Below are positions 29,128 to 37,612 of a stretch of 64,000 nt of DNA, piece after piece. The position numbers and the translations under genes were made by a program. The notes beneath the pieces were generated by a model. That model did no database searches. It worked only from the letters and a program-made list of their open reading frames with translations, and was not told where the DNA came from. How positions within the stretch are numbered: the stretch's first letter is position 1; every line of letters begins with the position of its first letter. The stretch comes from PALSA-911 sp963743035 (GTDB taxonomy: Bacteria > Pseudomonadota > Alphaproteobacteria > Acetobacterales > Acetobacteraceae): contig CAVUOB010000003.1 of the NCBI GenBank assembly GCA_963743035.1, forward strand, positions 124,001 to 188,000, in the 5' to 3' direction.

Positions 29128-30936
29128 CGCCTTCGCGCGCTTCGGCTTCGCCGCCTTGTAGAACGGCTTGGCCCCCGGCTTCGCATACGGCCGCGCACCC
29201 GGCTTCTGGAACGCCCGCGGTGTCGCATGCTCCGGCCGCGCCGTCGGATACCGCCCGGTCGGGCGCGGGTTTTGGCTGGCCGGGCTGGTCGGCTCGAACA
29301 GGATCTCGGTCTCGCCGGAGGCACGCACGGCGGCGGTGAAATCCTCCGCACTCTCCTGCGCCAGCTCGAACTTGGTCTCGGTGTCAAAAATCCGGATCGC
29401 GCCGATGTCCTGCTTGGTCACGTTCCCGAGGCGGCAGATCAGCGGCAGGATCCATTTCGGGTCGGCATTGCCCTGCCGGCCGACATTCAGGCTGAACCAG
29501 GTCGTGTTCTCCGGCCGCGCATGCTTCTCGCGCACCGGCGCCAATTCACGCCCAAGCTCGCGGTCGGCGTTCTTGTAGCCGCGGCCATCGGGGCGCTGCG
29601 CCTCGCGCCGCTCCGCCATCGGCGTCACGTCGGACAGATCCTGCGCCACCGGCAGGCGGGAGCGATACAGCCGGATCAGCGCCGCGGCGATCTCCTCGGG
29701 CGTGCTGCCGGCGATCAGGGTCCGCCCAAGCGCCAGGTCTTCCTCGGTCGCGGTCTCGGTCAGGATCGGATCGGCCAGCAGCCGCTCCTGGTCCAGCGTC
29801 CGGATCTCGGCCGCGGTCGGCGGGCCGGACCAGGCGGCGTTGATGTTGGCCGACGCCAGCAGCCCCTCGGCGCGGCGGCGCCTGGAATGCGGCACCAGCA
29901 GCACGCAAACGCCCTTGCGCCCGGCGCGGCCGGTGCGCCCGCTGCGATGCGTCAGGCTCTCCTTGTTGGTGGGCAGATCGGCATGAATGACCAGGCCAAG
30001 GTCCGGCAGATCCAGCCCGCGGGCGGCAACGTCGGTCGCCACGCAGATCCGCGCCCGCCCGTCGCGCAGGGATTGCAGCGCCTGGGTGCGGTCCTCCTGG
30101 CTCAGCTCGCCGGACAGGGCCACGGCGGCAAAGCCGCGCTTCTGCAGATTGGCGTGCAGATGGCGCACATTGTCGCGCGTGGCGCAGAACACCAGCGTGG
30201 CGCGGGCATCGAAGAAGCGCAGCACGTTCACCACGGCGCGCTCGACATCCGAGGGCGGGATGCGGATGGCGCGATACTCGATGTCGCCATGCGCCTGATT
30301 GCGCACCAGCGTGTCGATCCGCAGCGCATCGCGCTGGTAGCGCTTCGCCAGCGCGGCGATGTCGCGCGCGATGGTGGCCGAGAACAGCAGCGTGCGGCGC
30401 TCCTTCGGCGTCGCGTCCAGCATGAATTCCAGGTCTTCGCGAAAGCCGAGATCGAGCATCTCGTCCGCCTCGTCCAGCACCATCACCTTCAGCGCGGAAA
30501 TGTCGAGCTGGCCGCGCTCCAGATGGTCGCGCAACCGCCCGGGCGTGCCGACCACGATGTGGCAGCCATTGGCCAGCGACCGGCGCTCCCGGCTGGCGTC
30601 CATGCCGCCGACGCAGGAAACGATCCGCGCGCCGGTCTCGGCATACAGCCAGGTCAGCTCGCCATGCACCTGCATCGCCAGCTCCCGCGTGGGGGCGACG
30701 ATCAGCGCCAAGGGCGCGCCGGAACGCGGCGGGAATGTTTCCTCGTCACCCAGCAGGTCCGGACCGAACGCCAGGCTGTAGGCCACGGTCTTGCCGGAGC
30801 CGGTCTGCGCGGAAACCAGCAGGTCGCGCCCAAGCGTCTCCGGCTGCAACACGGCGGACTGCACCGGCGTAGGCTCGAGATAGTCGCGCGCGACAAGAGC
30901 GCGCGCGAGCGCGGGATTGATCGAAGGGAAGTTCAT
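29125..30936 (-). CDS. DEAD-box ATP-dependent RNA helicase with DbpA-type C-terminus
   Basis: An RNA helicase of 603 residues in the DeaD/CsdA group, which remodels rRNA or mRNA. Q motif TPVQ (23-26), motif I AQTGSGKT (43-50), motif II DEAD in VLDEADEMLDLG, SAT, and GRTGRAGRKG near the end of the helicase core. After a linker, the DbpA-like RNA-binding domain IGAIRIFDTETKFEL is followed by a long basic tail rich in Arg, Pro, Lys and Ala that probably contacts RNA. The N-terminus MNFPSINPALARAL is compact, so the start at 30936 is good. Confidence 0.93.
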   Translation of the reverse strand: MNFPSINPALARALVARDYLEPTPVQSAVLQPETLGRDLLVSAQTGSGKTVAYSLAFGPDLLGDEETFPPRSGAPLALIVAPTRELAMQVHGELTWLYAETGARIVSCVGGMDASRERRSLANGCHIVVGTPGRLRDHLERGQLDISALKVMVLDEADEMLDLGFREDLEFMLDATPKERRTLLFSATIARDIAALAKRYQRDALRIDTLVRNQAHGDIEYRAIRIPPSDVERAVVNVLRFFDARATLVFCATRDNVRHLHANLQKRGFAAVALSGELSQEDRTQALQSLRDGRARICVATDVAARGLDLPDLGLVIHADLPTNKESLTHRSGRTGRAGRKGVCVLLVPHSRRRRAEGLLASANINAAWSGPPTAAEIRTLDQERLLADPILTETATEEDLALGRTLIAGSTPEEIAAALIRLYRSRLPVAQDLSDVTPMAERREAQRPDGRGYKNADRELGRELAPVREKHARPENTTWFSLNVGRQGNADPKWILPLICRLGNVTKQDIGAIRIFDTETKFELAQESAEDFTAAVRASGETEILFEPTSPASQNPRPTGRYPTARPEHATPRAFQKPGARPYAKPGAKPFYKAAKPKRAKA

Positions 30937-31077
30937 TGTTTGCTAGATGATCCAGAATGGCCGGCAACAAGCCGAAACGGCGTACCGGGCGTTAGACCGG
31001 CTCAGTAAGCCGGATCGCCGCCAATCTGCTAAGGAAATTTCGAAACGCTGCCCGGCGCGTGCGCCGGTGGGGCCTGT

Positions 31078-31310
31078 CAAAGCAAGGCCAAGGGGCTCCG
31101 CCCCTTGGAACCCCGCCAGGGGATGGTCATCCCCTGGACCCCTCGGACGGGTTCGTCGAAGAGGGGGCATAACCGTCGTAGCGGCAGCGAGGTCCGGAAC
31201 CTGCCCCCTCTTCGACGCACCCCATTCAAAGGGATGCAAGGGACGACTGTCCCTTGCTGGGGGTCCAGGGGGCAAAGCCCCCTGGCCTTACTTCGGCTGC
31301 CGGCACTAGC
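31078..31310. repeat. modular intergenic repeat with central 21-bp hairpin (copy 4)
   Basis: Left module: GCAAGGCC, AAGGGGCTCCGCCCCTT hairpin, GGAACCCCGCC, AGGGGATGGTCATCCCCT hairpin. Centre: arms 31149-31169 and 31202-31222 (21 bp, one mismatch) around a 32-nt loop containing AACCGTCGTAGCGG. Right module: CAAGGGACGACTGTCCCTTG, GGGGGT, CCAGGGGGCAAAGCCCCCTGG, CCTTAC. Here it lies between two minus-strand genes. Confidence 0.75.
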
Positions 31311-32238
31311 CGACGGGTGCGTATTTGCCCGCGATCTGTGGGGTGGGGGTGTCGAAGCCCTTGTTCTGGCGGTCCAGGCGGGTTTCGCGGGACCATTGAC
31401 GTTTCAGGTCGTCGCGGATCTGGATCGCCAGCCTGCCCAGGCCCTCGACTTCCAGTTCCACCTTGTCGCCGTCCATGAAGCTGGACAGGCCGCGATGGTT
31501 GGTGCCGGTGGCCAGGATGTCGCCGGGTTCCAGCGTGTGGATGGAGCTCACCCATTCGATGCAGCGCGGGATCTTGTGCGCCATGTCGGAGGTGTTGAAG
31601 TCCTGCTTGATCTCCCCGTTCACCCACAGCCGCACGCGCAGGTTGTGCGGATCGGGGACTTCGTCGGCGGTGACGATGAACGGCCCGATCGGGGTGAAAG
31701 TGTCGCGCGACTTCATCTGGAAGAAGATGGCGCCGGGCGGCGGCAGGCCGCGGGCGGAGCCGTCGATGAAGTTGATGTAGCCGAAGACATGGCCCATCGC
31801 GTCGGCCTGGGAGACGTGGCTGGCGCGCTTGCCGATCACCACCGCGATCTCCGCCTCGCCCTCGAAGATGGTGGCGGGCACGTCGGGCAGCACCATGGTG
31901 TCGCCCGGGCCGATCACCGTGCTCGGCGCCTTGTTGAAGGCGTTCAGCGGCGCGGGATGGGTGCGGGTGCCGTCCTCCATGTAGTTCACCGCCATGCAGT
32001 CGATATTGCCGGGCTTCGGCAGCGGCGGGCGGAATTTCACGGTGTTGAGCGGCACGCCGGCGGAGGCGGCGACGGCGGCCTCCAGCTTCGGGCGGTAGGT
32101 TTCGAACCGCTCGATGAGGCCGGAGATCAGGTTGTGCGGCCCGGTATGCGGGATGTCGGCGACCACGGCCGACACGTCCACGATTTTGTCGCCCTTGAGG
32201 ATACCGAGCTTGAAATCATCAAAGAAACAGATCTTCAT
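31306..32238 (-). CDS. fumarylacetoacetate hydrolase family protein
   Basis: A 310-residue enzyme of the FAH fold, which cleaves or hydrates beta-dicarbonyl acids with a Mg ion. The metal ligands are in IFEGEAEIAVVIGK (the ExE pair) and the loop FIDGSARGLPP; the family segment LATGTNHRGLSSFMDGD and WVSSIHTLEPGD near the C-terminus are clear. It is the distal member of an apparent three-gene unit (hypothetical, cupin, FAH) with gaps of 12 bases or an overlap. A catabolic role on an aromatic-derived or sugar acid is likely but not proven. Confidence 0.88.
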   Translation of the reverse strand: MKICFFDDFKLGILKGDKIVDVSAVVADIPHTGPHNLISGLIERFETYRPKLEAAVAASAGVPLNTVKFRPPLPKPGNIDCMAVNYMEDGTRTHPAPLNAFNKAPSTVIGPGDTMVLPDVPATIFEGEAEIAVVIGKRASHVSQADAMGHVFGYINFIDGSARGLPPPGAIFFQMKSRDTFTPIGPFIVTADEVPDPHNLRVRLWVNGEIKQDFNTSDMAHKIPRCIEWVSSIHTLEPGDILATGTNHRGLSSFMDGDKVELEVEGLGRLAIQIRDDLKRQWSRETRLDRQNKGFDTPTPQIAGKYAPVG

Positions 32239-32250
32239 CGTGTCGTTCCC

Positions 32251-32601
32251 TTATTCGATCGGAATGAACAGGGAATGGCGGAACTTGCCGTCCACGGCCT
32301 GGGAGATATGGCCCTTGCCGTGGACATCCTCCACCAGGAACACCTCGCCCGGCCCGATCACACGGGTTTCGCCGTCGCTGACGGTGATCTTCACTGCGCC
32401 GTCGAGGTTGACGATGTATTGCCGGCGCGGCGCGGGGTGCCAGGAATAGTCATAGCTGCCGGGGGTGGCGCGGAAGATCACGCCGGTGGCCGGGAATTTC
32501 TTCGACATCTTGCCGCCCGGGCCTTCCTCGGCCCATTCGATCTCGATATCGCGAAAATGGGTCTCTCCGGCGTCATCGACGTAGAGATTATGTATTCTCA
32601 T
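32251..32601 (-). CDS. cupin-fold small protein
   Basis: A 116-residue single-domain cupin. Motif 1 region: SYDYSWHPAPRRQYIVNLDGAVKI (His and Arg present, but only partly conserved metal set). Motif 2: GPGEVFLVEDVHGKGHISQAV. It may bind a metal or a small acid and could be an isomerase or regulator. The start codon overlaps the preceding gene's stop (ATGA at 32601), and the FAH gene starts 12 bases downstream, which ties it to that enzyme. Confidence 0.8.
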   Translation of the reverse strand: MRIHNLYVDDAGETHFRDIEIEWAEEGPGGKMSKKFPATGVIFRATPGSYDYSWHPAPRRQYIVNLDGAVKITVSDGETRVIGPGEVFLVEDVHGKGHISQAVDGKFRHSLFIPIE

Positions 32602-33284
32602 TGGCTGGTTTCCTCCGGTTGGCTCGGAGCAGAGCCTAGCCCGGATGGAGCGAAGCGCAATCCGGAGCGCCGGATTCTCGCATCCGTCTCAGTGGCCACG
32701 TCATGAGAGATTGTCGCGTTTTCCGCGACGATCCTGAATTTCGCCGCCCCGGCGCGCGGAGCCATGTCGCCCTCCGCCGGTGCCGCCTGGCGCGCCTCGT
32801 CGGCCGGGGCGGGTGCGGGCGACAGCGCCTCCGCCATCATCCCAGCCGCACCATGCTCGGCCCAGGCGGCCCGGTCGGCCGAGGCCTCGTCCGCCTCGAC
32901 CTTCTGCCGCGCCGCCTGCAGCCGCAGCAGCAGCCGCAATGAGGACTTCCCCTCCCGCATCAGGCTCATCGCCTGCGCCCGGCATTTATGCGCGATGTCC
33001 GGCTCCCGCCGCTTCACCTGCGCCAGCCGCAGGCAATCCATCGCCCAGGCATCCGCCGCGACGAACTGCGCCGCCAGCCGTCCCTCGGCGGCATTGACGG
33101 GTTGCAAGGCCGCCACCCCCGCCAGCGCCGCCCGGTCCCGCCGGGCCTCATCGGCCGGATCGTCCGTCAACGGCGGCGGCAAGGCGCCGCGCAGAACCAG
33201 AATGATCTCGTGGAACGCGTCCCGCGGCAGCGATCGCATGCAATCGGAACGCCGGTCAGCCGATATATCGGAAAAATTGTCCAT
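32598..33284 (-). CDS. hypothetical helical protein, C-terminus extended over a repeat
   Basis: A 228-residue protein with a helical middle (EGRLAAQFVAADAWAMDC, HKCRAQAMSLMREGKS) and a variable Pro/Ala tail. The core resembles uncharacterised proteins that I know from Acetobacteraceae genomes, but no function can be given. The last 25 residues (RIRRSGLRFAPSGLGSAP) are encoded by a dispersed repeat and so are probably a late C-terminal extension. The stop overlaps the cupin start. It could begin at 33284 or at the internal ATG for MRSLPRDAFHE (residue 16). Confidence 0.65.
   Translation of the reverse strand: MDNFSDISADRRSDCMRSLPRDAFHEIILVLRGALPPPLTDDPADEARRDRAALAGVAALQPVNAAEGRLAAQFVAADAWAMDCLRLAQVKRREPDIAHKCRAQAMSLMREGKSSLRLLLRLQAARQKVEADEASADRAAWAEHGAAGMMAEALSPAPAPADEARQAAPAEGDMAPRAGAAKFRIVAENATISHDVATETDARIRRSGLRFAPSGLGSAPSQPEETSQ
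32637..32665. repeat. dispersed hairpin repeat of the TAGCCCGGATGGAGCGAAGC type
   Basis: CCGGAT and ATCCGG (CCGGATGGAG...CAATCCGG) form the stem of a known-looking proteobacterial intergenic repeat. Here it is read through as the C-terminal codons of the hypothetical gene. Confidence 0.6.
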
Positions 33285-33350
33285 GTCGTTAGAATAACGT
33301 TAATTCGGCTAACTGGCAATCATAAACAGCAAAGCGGCAAGCCTCCCTGC

Positions 33351-33426
33351 TCCCCCAAACAACGGAAGGTTTCCAAAGGCGAGCCTTTGGCGGGGGTCGA
33401 GGGGGCAGAGCCCCCTCGCCTTGCTA
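33351..33426. repeat. intergenic repeat module (copy 5)
   Basis: CAACGGAAGGTTTCCAAAGGCGAGCCTTTGG (hairpin), CGGGGGTC, GAGGGGGCAGAGCCCCCTC (hairpin), GCCTTGCTA ending in the amidase stop. It has the same order as the right modules at 31230 and 53150. Confidence 0.75.
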
Positions 33427-34845
33427 CCCGATCGGCGCCCGCTTCCTGTGCCACCCCGCCGCCCGCTCATACGCCGCCGCCACCCGCAGCACCGTCGCCT
33501 CGTCGAAATACCGCCCGACGAACTGCACCGACAGCGGCAGGCCCGATTTGGACAGGCCGGCCATCATCGCCAGCGCCGGATGGCCGGTGTTGTTGAAGGG
33601 GGTGCGGGCCTGGCGCGGATAGGTGCGGCCGGTCTCCACCGCATCCTCGATCTCGCTGGCCGGGTCCATCGAGCTGGCGCACAGCAGCACGTCCACGTCG
33701 CGGAACGCATCCTCCACCGCGGCGATCATCTGCGCCCGGCGGCGCTGGGCGCCGACATACTCGGCGCCGGAGACGAACGCGCCCGACATCAGCCGGCGGC
33801 GGGACAGCTGGCCGTAATCGCCGGGCCGCTCGCGCAGCCAATGGGCGTGAACGGAAAACGACTCCGCGCCCAGGATCACGCGGTTGACGGCGGCGAACTC
33901 GTTCAGCGTCGGCAGCGTCACGGTGCTGACCAGCGCGCCCTCGGCCTCCAGGATCCGCTCGACGTCTTCCAGCGCCGCGGTGACCTCGGGGCTGGCGGGG
34001 ATGTCGCGCTCATGGAAATGCCGCACGAAGCCGATGCGCATCCCCTTCACGCCGCGCTCCAGCATCCGTCCGTAGTATTTCTGCTGGGTGGGCGCGCTGC
34101 CGGGATCGGCGGGATCGTACCCGGCGATCACGTCCAGCAGCAGCGCGTTGTCGGCCACGCTGCGGGTCATCGGCCCGACATGGTCCAGCGTGAAGGACAG
34201 CGGGAACACGCCGCGGCGCGACACCAGGCCGTAGGTCGGCTTCAGCCCGACGATGCCGTTGGCGCTGGCCGGGTTGCGCACGGACCCGCCGGTGTCGGTG
34301 CCGAGTGCCAGCGGAAAGAATCCCGCCGCCAGCCCGGCGCCGGAGCCGGAGGACGATCCGCCCGGATGATGCGCGGTGTTCCACGGATTGCGCGCCGGCG
34401 GAAACGGCAGGTCGAAGCTCGGCCCGCCGATGGCGAATTCATGCGTGGACAGTTTGCCCAGCACGATGGCGCCGGCCTGGCGCAGCTTGCCGACCGCGAT
34501 CGCGTCCGCGGCGGCGATGTTGTCGACCAGGATCTTCGAATGGCAGGTGGTAGGCAGGCCGGCGACGTCGATGATGTCCTTGATGCCGACGGGCACGCCG
34601 TGCAGCGGGCCGCGGATGCGCCCGGCGACGATCTCCGCCTCGGCGTTGCGCGCCATTGTCATCGCGGCCTCGGCATCGAGGCGGATGAACGCGTTCACCC
34701 GCGGATCCAGCCGGTCGATCCGCTCCAGCAGCGCGGTCATCAGCTCCACCGGGGACAGCGTCCGGGCGGCGAAGGCGCGCGCGGCCTCCGACGCGGTCAG
34801 CCAGTGCAAATCCTTCACCGGCCCTTCCTTCGCGACCGCGTCCAT
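33424..34845 (-). CDS. amidase (amidase-signature family, AtzE-like)
   Basis: A 473-residue amidase with the Ser-cisSer-Lys triad: Lys89 in GVPVGIKDIIDV, cis-Ser in PGGSSSGSGAGLAAG (162-174) and the nucleophile Ser in GTDTGGSVRNPA (about 188). This group hydrolyses amides such as aryl amides, biuret, or the amide of Gln-tRNA; AtzE-type biuret hydrolases are the closest in context because a small upstream gene overlaps its start. ATG at 34845 shares a base with that gene's stop. The longer frame from 35163 reads through unrelated sequence. Confidence 0.9.
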   Translation of the reverse strand: MDAVAKEGPVKDLHWLTASEAARAFAARTLSPVELMTALLERIDRLDPRVNAFIRLDAEAAMTMARNAEAEIVAGRIRGPLHGVPVGIKDIIDVAGLPTTCHSKILVDNIAAADAIAVGKLRQAGAIVLGKLSTHEFAIGGPSFDLPFPPARNPWNTAHHPGGSSSGSGAGLAAGFFPLALGTDTGGSVRNPASANGIVGLKPTYGLVSRRGVFPLSFTLDHVGPMTRSVADNALLLDVIAGYDPADPGSAPTQQKYYGRMLERGVKGMRIGFVRHFHERDIPASPEVTAALEDVERILEAEGALVSTVTLPTLNEFAAVNRVILGAESFSVHAHWLRERPGDYGQLSRRRLMSGAFVSGAEYVGAQRRRAQMIAAVEDAFRDVDVLLCASSMDPASEIEDAVETGRTYPRQARTPFNNTGHPALAMMAGLSKSGLPLSVQFVGRYFDEATVLRVAAAYERAAGWHRKRAPIG

Positions 34846-35054
34846 CACAACCCGGCCCCCGCGCGCATCGGCGGCCAGGGCTCGGCCGCGGTGTCGGTGG
34901 GGTAGCGGATGATGCCGGCATTGCCCAACCCCTGTGCCGCGGCGGCGGCAACGTCCTCGGGAAATTCGGCCAGCGCCTTGTCCAGCCCGGCGGCGCGGGC
35001 GAGCATGGCGACGAGCTGCGCGTCGATGGCGGGCTTCACGGTCGGTGGCTGCAC
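34845..35054 (-). CDS. small AtzG/GatC-like protein upstream of the amidase
   Basis: A 69-residue protein from GTG 35054, with a purine-rich AGAGGGGG just upstream. It has one helix pair (DAQLVAMLARAAGLDKALAE) and ends YPTDTAAEPWPPMRAGAGL, which resembles the C-terminal 'EPxPxF' strand of the DUF4089/AtzG proteins that bind and stabilise the AtzE amidase. The stop and the amidase ATG overlap (TGATG), so the two are co-translated. The short length and weak conservation keep the call tentative. Confidence 0.6.
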   Translation of the reverse strand: MQPPTVKPAIDAQLVAMLARAAGLDKALAEFPEDVAAAAAQGLGNAGIIRYPTDTAAEPWPPMRAGAGL

Positions 35055-35200
35055 GGGGACCCCCTCTGGCTGCTTCCGCCAGCCTAGATGCTGCGGCGCG
35101 GCATTGGGAAGCCATGATCCGTAAAAAAACCGCCACGATGGCGGACGGTTTCGGGGCCGGCACATTGCCGGCCCCGCAGGCTTCACTCCGTCACGTCGTG

Positions 35201-36148
35201 CTACCGGCTGGCGGCGTCGATCTCGGCGATCGCGGCGCTGTCCAGCTGGATCGACGGCGCCGCCACCATTTCGGCGAGCTGCCCGGGGTTGGTGGCGCTG
35301 ACGATCGGCGCGGTGACGCTCGGGCGCGCGATCAGCCAGGCGAGCGCGATCTGCCCGGGCCTGGCGTTGTAGCGCGCCGCCACCGCATCCAGCGCCGCGA
35401 GCACGCGGAACCCGGCCTCGTTCAGGTATTTCGCCACCCGCGGCGCGCGGACGCGGTCCGCGCCATCCGATTGGGAACGATACTTTCCGGTCAGGAAGCC
35501 GCTCGCCAGAGAATAGTATCCGATGACACCGATCCCCTCCTTCAGGCAAAGCTCCTCGAGCGGGCCTTCGAATTCCGTCCGTTCCACCAGGCTGTACTGC
35601 GGCTGCAGGCTGTCATAGCGCGGCAGGCCGAGCCGCTTGCTGGTGGCGAGCAATTCCGCCAGCCGCTCGGCGGTGAAGTTGGAGGCGCCGATGGCGCGCA
35701 CCTTGCCCTGCCTGATCAGGTCCTGATAGGCCGACAGCGTCTCCTCGATCGGGGTGTCCGGATCGTCGCGGTGGGACTGATAGAGGTCGATATAGTCGGT
35801 CTGCAGCCGGCGCAGGCTGTCTTCCACCGCCTGGAACATATAGGCGCGCGACAGCCCCTTCTTGCCCGGCCCCATCTCGATGCCGAGCTTGGTGGCGATG
35901 ATCACCCGGTCGCGGTTGCCGCGCGCCTTCAGCCATTTGCCGATGATCGTCTCGGACTCGCCGCCCTGGTTGCCGGGATGCCAGCGGGAATAGACGTCGG
36001 CGCTGTCGATGAAGTTGAAGCCGGCGGCGACGAAGCCATCCAGCAGGCGGAACGACATCGCCTCGTCCGCGGTCCAGCCGAACACGTTACCGCCGAATGT
36101 CAGCGGCGAGACCTTGAACGGCGCATTGCCGAGTTGGCGCATTTCCAT
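35201..36148 (-). CDS. aldo/keto reductase
   Basis: A 315-residue NADPH-dependent reductase of the TIM-barrel family. Catalytic residues: Asp in FIDSADVYSR, Lys in VIIATKLGIEMG and His in YQSHRDDPDTP (DYIDLYQSH). The Tyr is in DSADVY. The segments IGASNFTAERLAELL and QPQYSLVER are family-typical. The start at 36148 follows AGAGGA, and the longer frame is not supported. The substrate is unknown. Its left neighbour, 146 bases away, is the amidase unit. Confidence 0.92.
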   Translation of the reverse strand: MEMRQLGNAPFKVSPLTFGGNVFGWTADEAMSFRLLDGFVAAGFNFIDSADVYSRWHPGNQGGESETIIGKWLKARGNRDRVIIATKLGIEMGPGKKGLSRAYMFQAVEDSLRRLQTDYIDLYQSHRDDPDTPIEETLSAYQDLIRQGKVRAIGASNFTAERLAELLATSKRLGLPRYDSLQPQYSLVERTEFEGPLEELCLKEGIGVIGYYSLASGFLTGKYRSQSDGADRVRAPRVAKYLNEAGFRVLAALDAVAARYNARPGQIALAWLIARPSVTAPIVSATNPGQLAEMVAAPSIQLDSAAIAEIDAASR

Positions 36149-36321
36149 CGCTCGATCCTCTTTCTGTTCGCCGGCTCCGCCGGGCTGCATCAGCGGATCA
36201 GAGCAGAAAAGCGGCAACGCGCAAGCCTGCGGCGCCGGGCGCAAGCCTTTTGCCCCGGCTTGCCAGCCGGCCGCTTCCCAACGATTCTGCGCACCAGCCG
36301 CCATCCCAGGGAAACCAGCGC

Positions 36322-37212
36322 ATGGGCACACCGACCTTCGCCACGCCGCCGGGCTTCCTCGGCGTGCGCAACCGCGACAGCGCCGCCCCGTTCGTCGTCG
36401 CCGGTATCCCGCTCGACATCGGCACCACCAACCGCGCCGGCACCCGCGACGGCCCGGCCGCCATCCGCGCCGCCAGCCGCATGCTGACCGACGGCGCGCA
36501 TCCGACCACCTGGGTGGAACCCGCAGCACTGCCGCTGGCCGATATCGGCGACTTCGCCATCGCGCTCGGCGACATCCCCGCCAGCCTGGCCCTGATCGAG
36601 CAGCAGGCCGCCCCGCTCGCCCATCTGCTGGCGCTGGGCGGGGAGCACGGCATCACGCTGGCCCTGCTGCGCGCCCTGTCGCACCGCCTCGGCGGCCCGG
36701 TCGCGCTGGTGCATTTCGACGCCCATGTGGATACGTGGGACACCAATTTCGGCCAGGTCTACGGCCACGGCTCGGTGTTCTACCACGCCATTCGCGAAGG
36801 CCTGGTCGATCCGCGGCGGATGATCCAGATCGGCATCCGCTCCCCGGTGCAGCGGGAGGTCTGGGACTGGACGCTGGCGCAGGGCGTGCGCGTGCTCAGC
36901 GCCCAGGACGTGCACGCCGCCTCCCCGGCCGCGGTCGCGGCGCTGATCCGCGACACCGTGGGCGCCGGGCCGGCCTATCTCAGCTTCGACATCGACGCGC
37001 TGGACCCCGCCTTCGCGCCGGGCACGGGAACGCCGGAGATCGGCGGCCTGGCGAGCTGGCAGGCGCAGGCGATCCTGCGCCGCCTCGGCGGGGTGGATTT
37101 CGTCGGCATGGACGTGGTGGAGGTGGCGCCGGCCTACGACACGGCGGAGATCACCGCCCTGGCCGCGGCGACGGTGGTCTGGGAGTATCTGGCCCTGATC
37201 GGCTCGCGCTGA
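36322..37212 (+). CDS. speB: agmatinase (ureohydrolase family)
   Basis: Hydrolyses agmatine to putrescine and urea. The 296 residues carry the binuclear Mn motifs: GGEHG (106-110), HFDAHVDTWD (131-140) and SFDIDALDPAFAPGTGTPE near residue 222. The next genes are ornithine decarboxylase and homospermidine synthase, so this is the arginine-derived route to putrescine in the same block. Related enzymes act on formiminoglutamate or proclavaminate, but the polyamine context favours agmatine. Four 14-bp units overlap the stop codon. Confidence 0.9.
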   Translation: MGTPTFATPPGFLGVRNRDSAAPFVVAGIPLDIGTTNRAGTRDGPAAIRAASRMLTDGAHPTTWVEPAALPLADIGDFAIALGDIPASLALIEQQAAPLAHLLALGGEHGITLALLRALSHRLGGPVALVHFDAHVDTWDTNFGQVYGHGSVFYHAIREGLVDPRRMIQIGIRSPVQREVWDWTLAQGVRVLSAQDVHAASPAAVAALIRDTVGAGPAYLSFDIDALDPAFAPGTGTPEIGGLASWQAQAILRRLGGVDFVGMDVVEVAPAYDTAEITALAAATVVWEYLALIGSR

Positions 37213-37250
37213 TCGGGCCGCCCTGATCGGCCCGGGCTGATCGGCTCTCC
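37195..37250. repeat. four-copy 14-bp tandem repeat across the speB stop codon
   Basis: CTGATCGG recurs at 37195, 37209, 37223 and 37237, exactly 14 bp apart, with a variable 6-bp filler (units such as CTGATCGGCTCGCG). The second unit contains the stop (TGA at 37210). Confidence 0.8.
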
Positions 37251-37309
37251 CTGGGCACGCCAAATAGCGGTGCATGCGGTGGGGGCCTGACACGGCCCCG
37301 GAAAACGCA

Positions 37310-37339
37310 TTGCACCGCGGCGCGCGAATCCCCTATACC
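37310..37339 (+). promoter_or_regulatory. candidate promoter of the ornithine decarboxylase leader
   Basis: TTGCAC (37310-37315), an 18-bp spacer and TATACC (37334-37339). It would give a transcript with a long leader (about 370 nt before the ODC start) containing a small ORF. Confidence 0.5.
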
Positions 37340-37519
37340 GCGCCTCCCGCCGAACCAAGCAGGTTCCGGCGCTGTCTGACGCAACTCGCACGTGCCGCGA
37401 GCCTCCCTGAAATTCCCTGGGCGAAATTCCCATCAGAATTCGGGGGGCACAGCAACGACGTAACGCGTCCTTTTCGTCCGTTCCGGCTCTGCCGGGCCGG
37501 GGTCGTTAGGGAGGTGCCT

Positions 37520-37612
37520 ATGTTTGCTGATCGTTGCCCTGCGCTGCGTCCCGCCCGCCGCAACCTGGCCCAGCTCAACCAGGTGGGCCGAAGTCCTCGC
37601 AGCCACGTCTGA
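37520..37612 (+). CDS. arginine-rich leader peptide upstream of ornithine decarboxylase
   Basis: A 30-residue ORF, MFADRCPALRPARRN and onward to RSPRSHV, with 6 Arg and 3 Pro. Its Shine-Dalgarno, AGGGAGGTG 6 bases before ATG, is far better than that of the ODC gene itself. The stop (37610-37612) lies 103 bases before the ODC start, with GC-rich hairpins between. This matches the logic of ornithine/arginine-sensing leader peptides before speF; an RNA motif upstream of speF is also known in alphaproteobacteria. Not proven to be translated. Confidence 0.6.
   Translation: MFADRCPALRPARRNLAQLNQVGRSPRSHV

Noticed and set aside
37195..37250. CRISPR-like array
   Set aside because: The unit is only 14 bp with 6-bp fillers, it overlaps a coding 3' end, and no cas genes are present.
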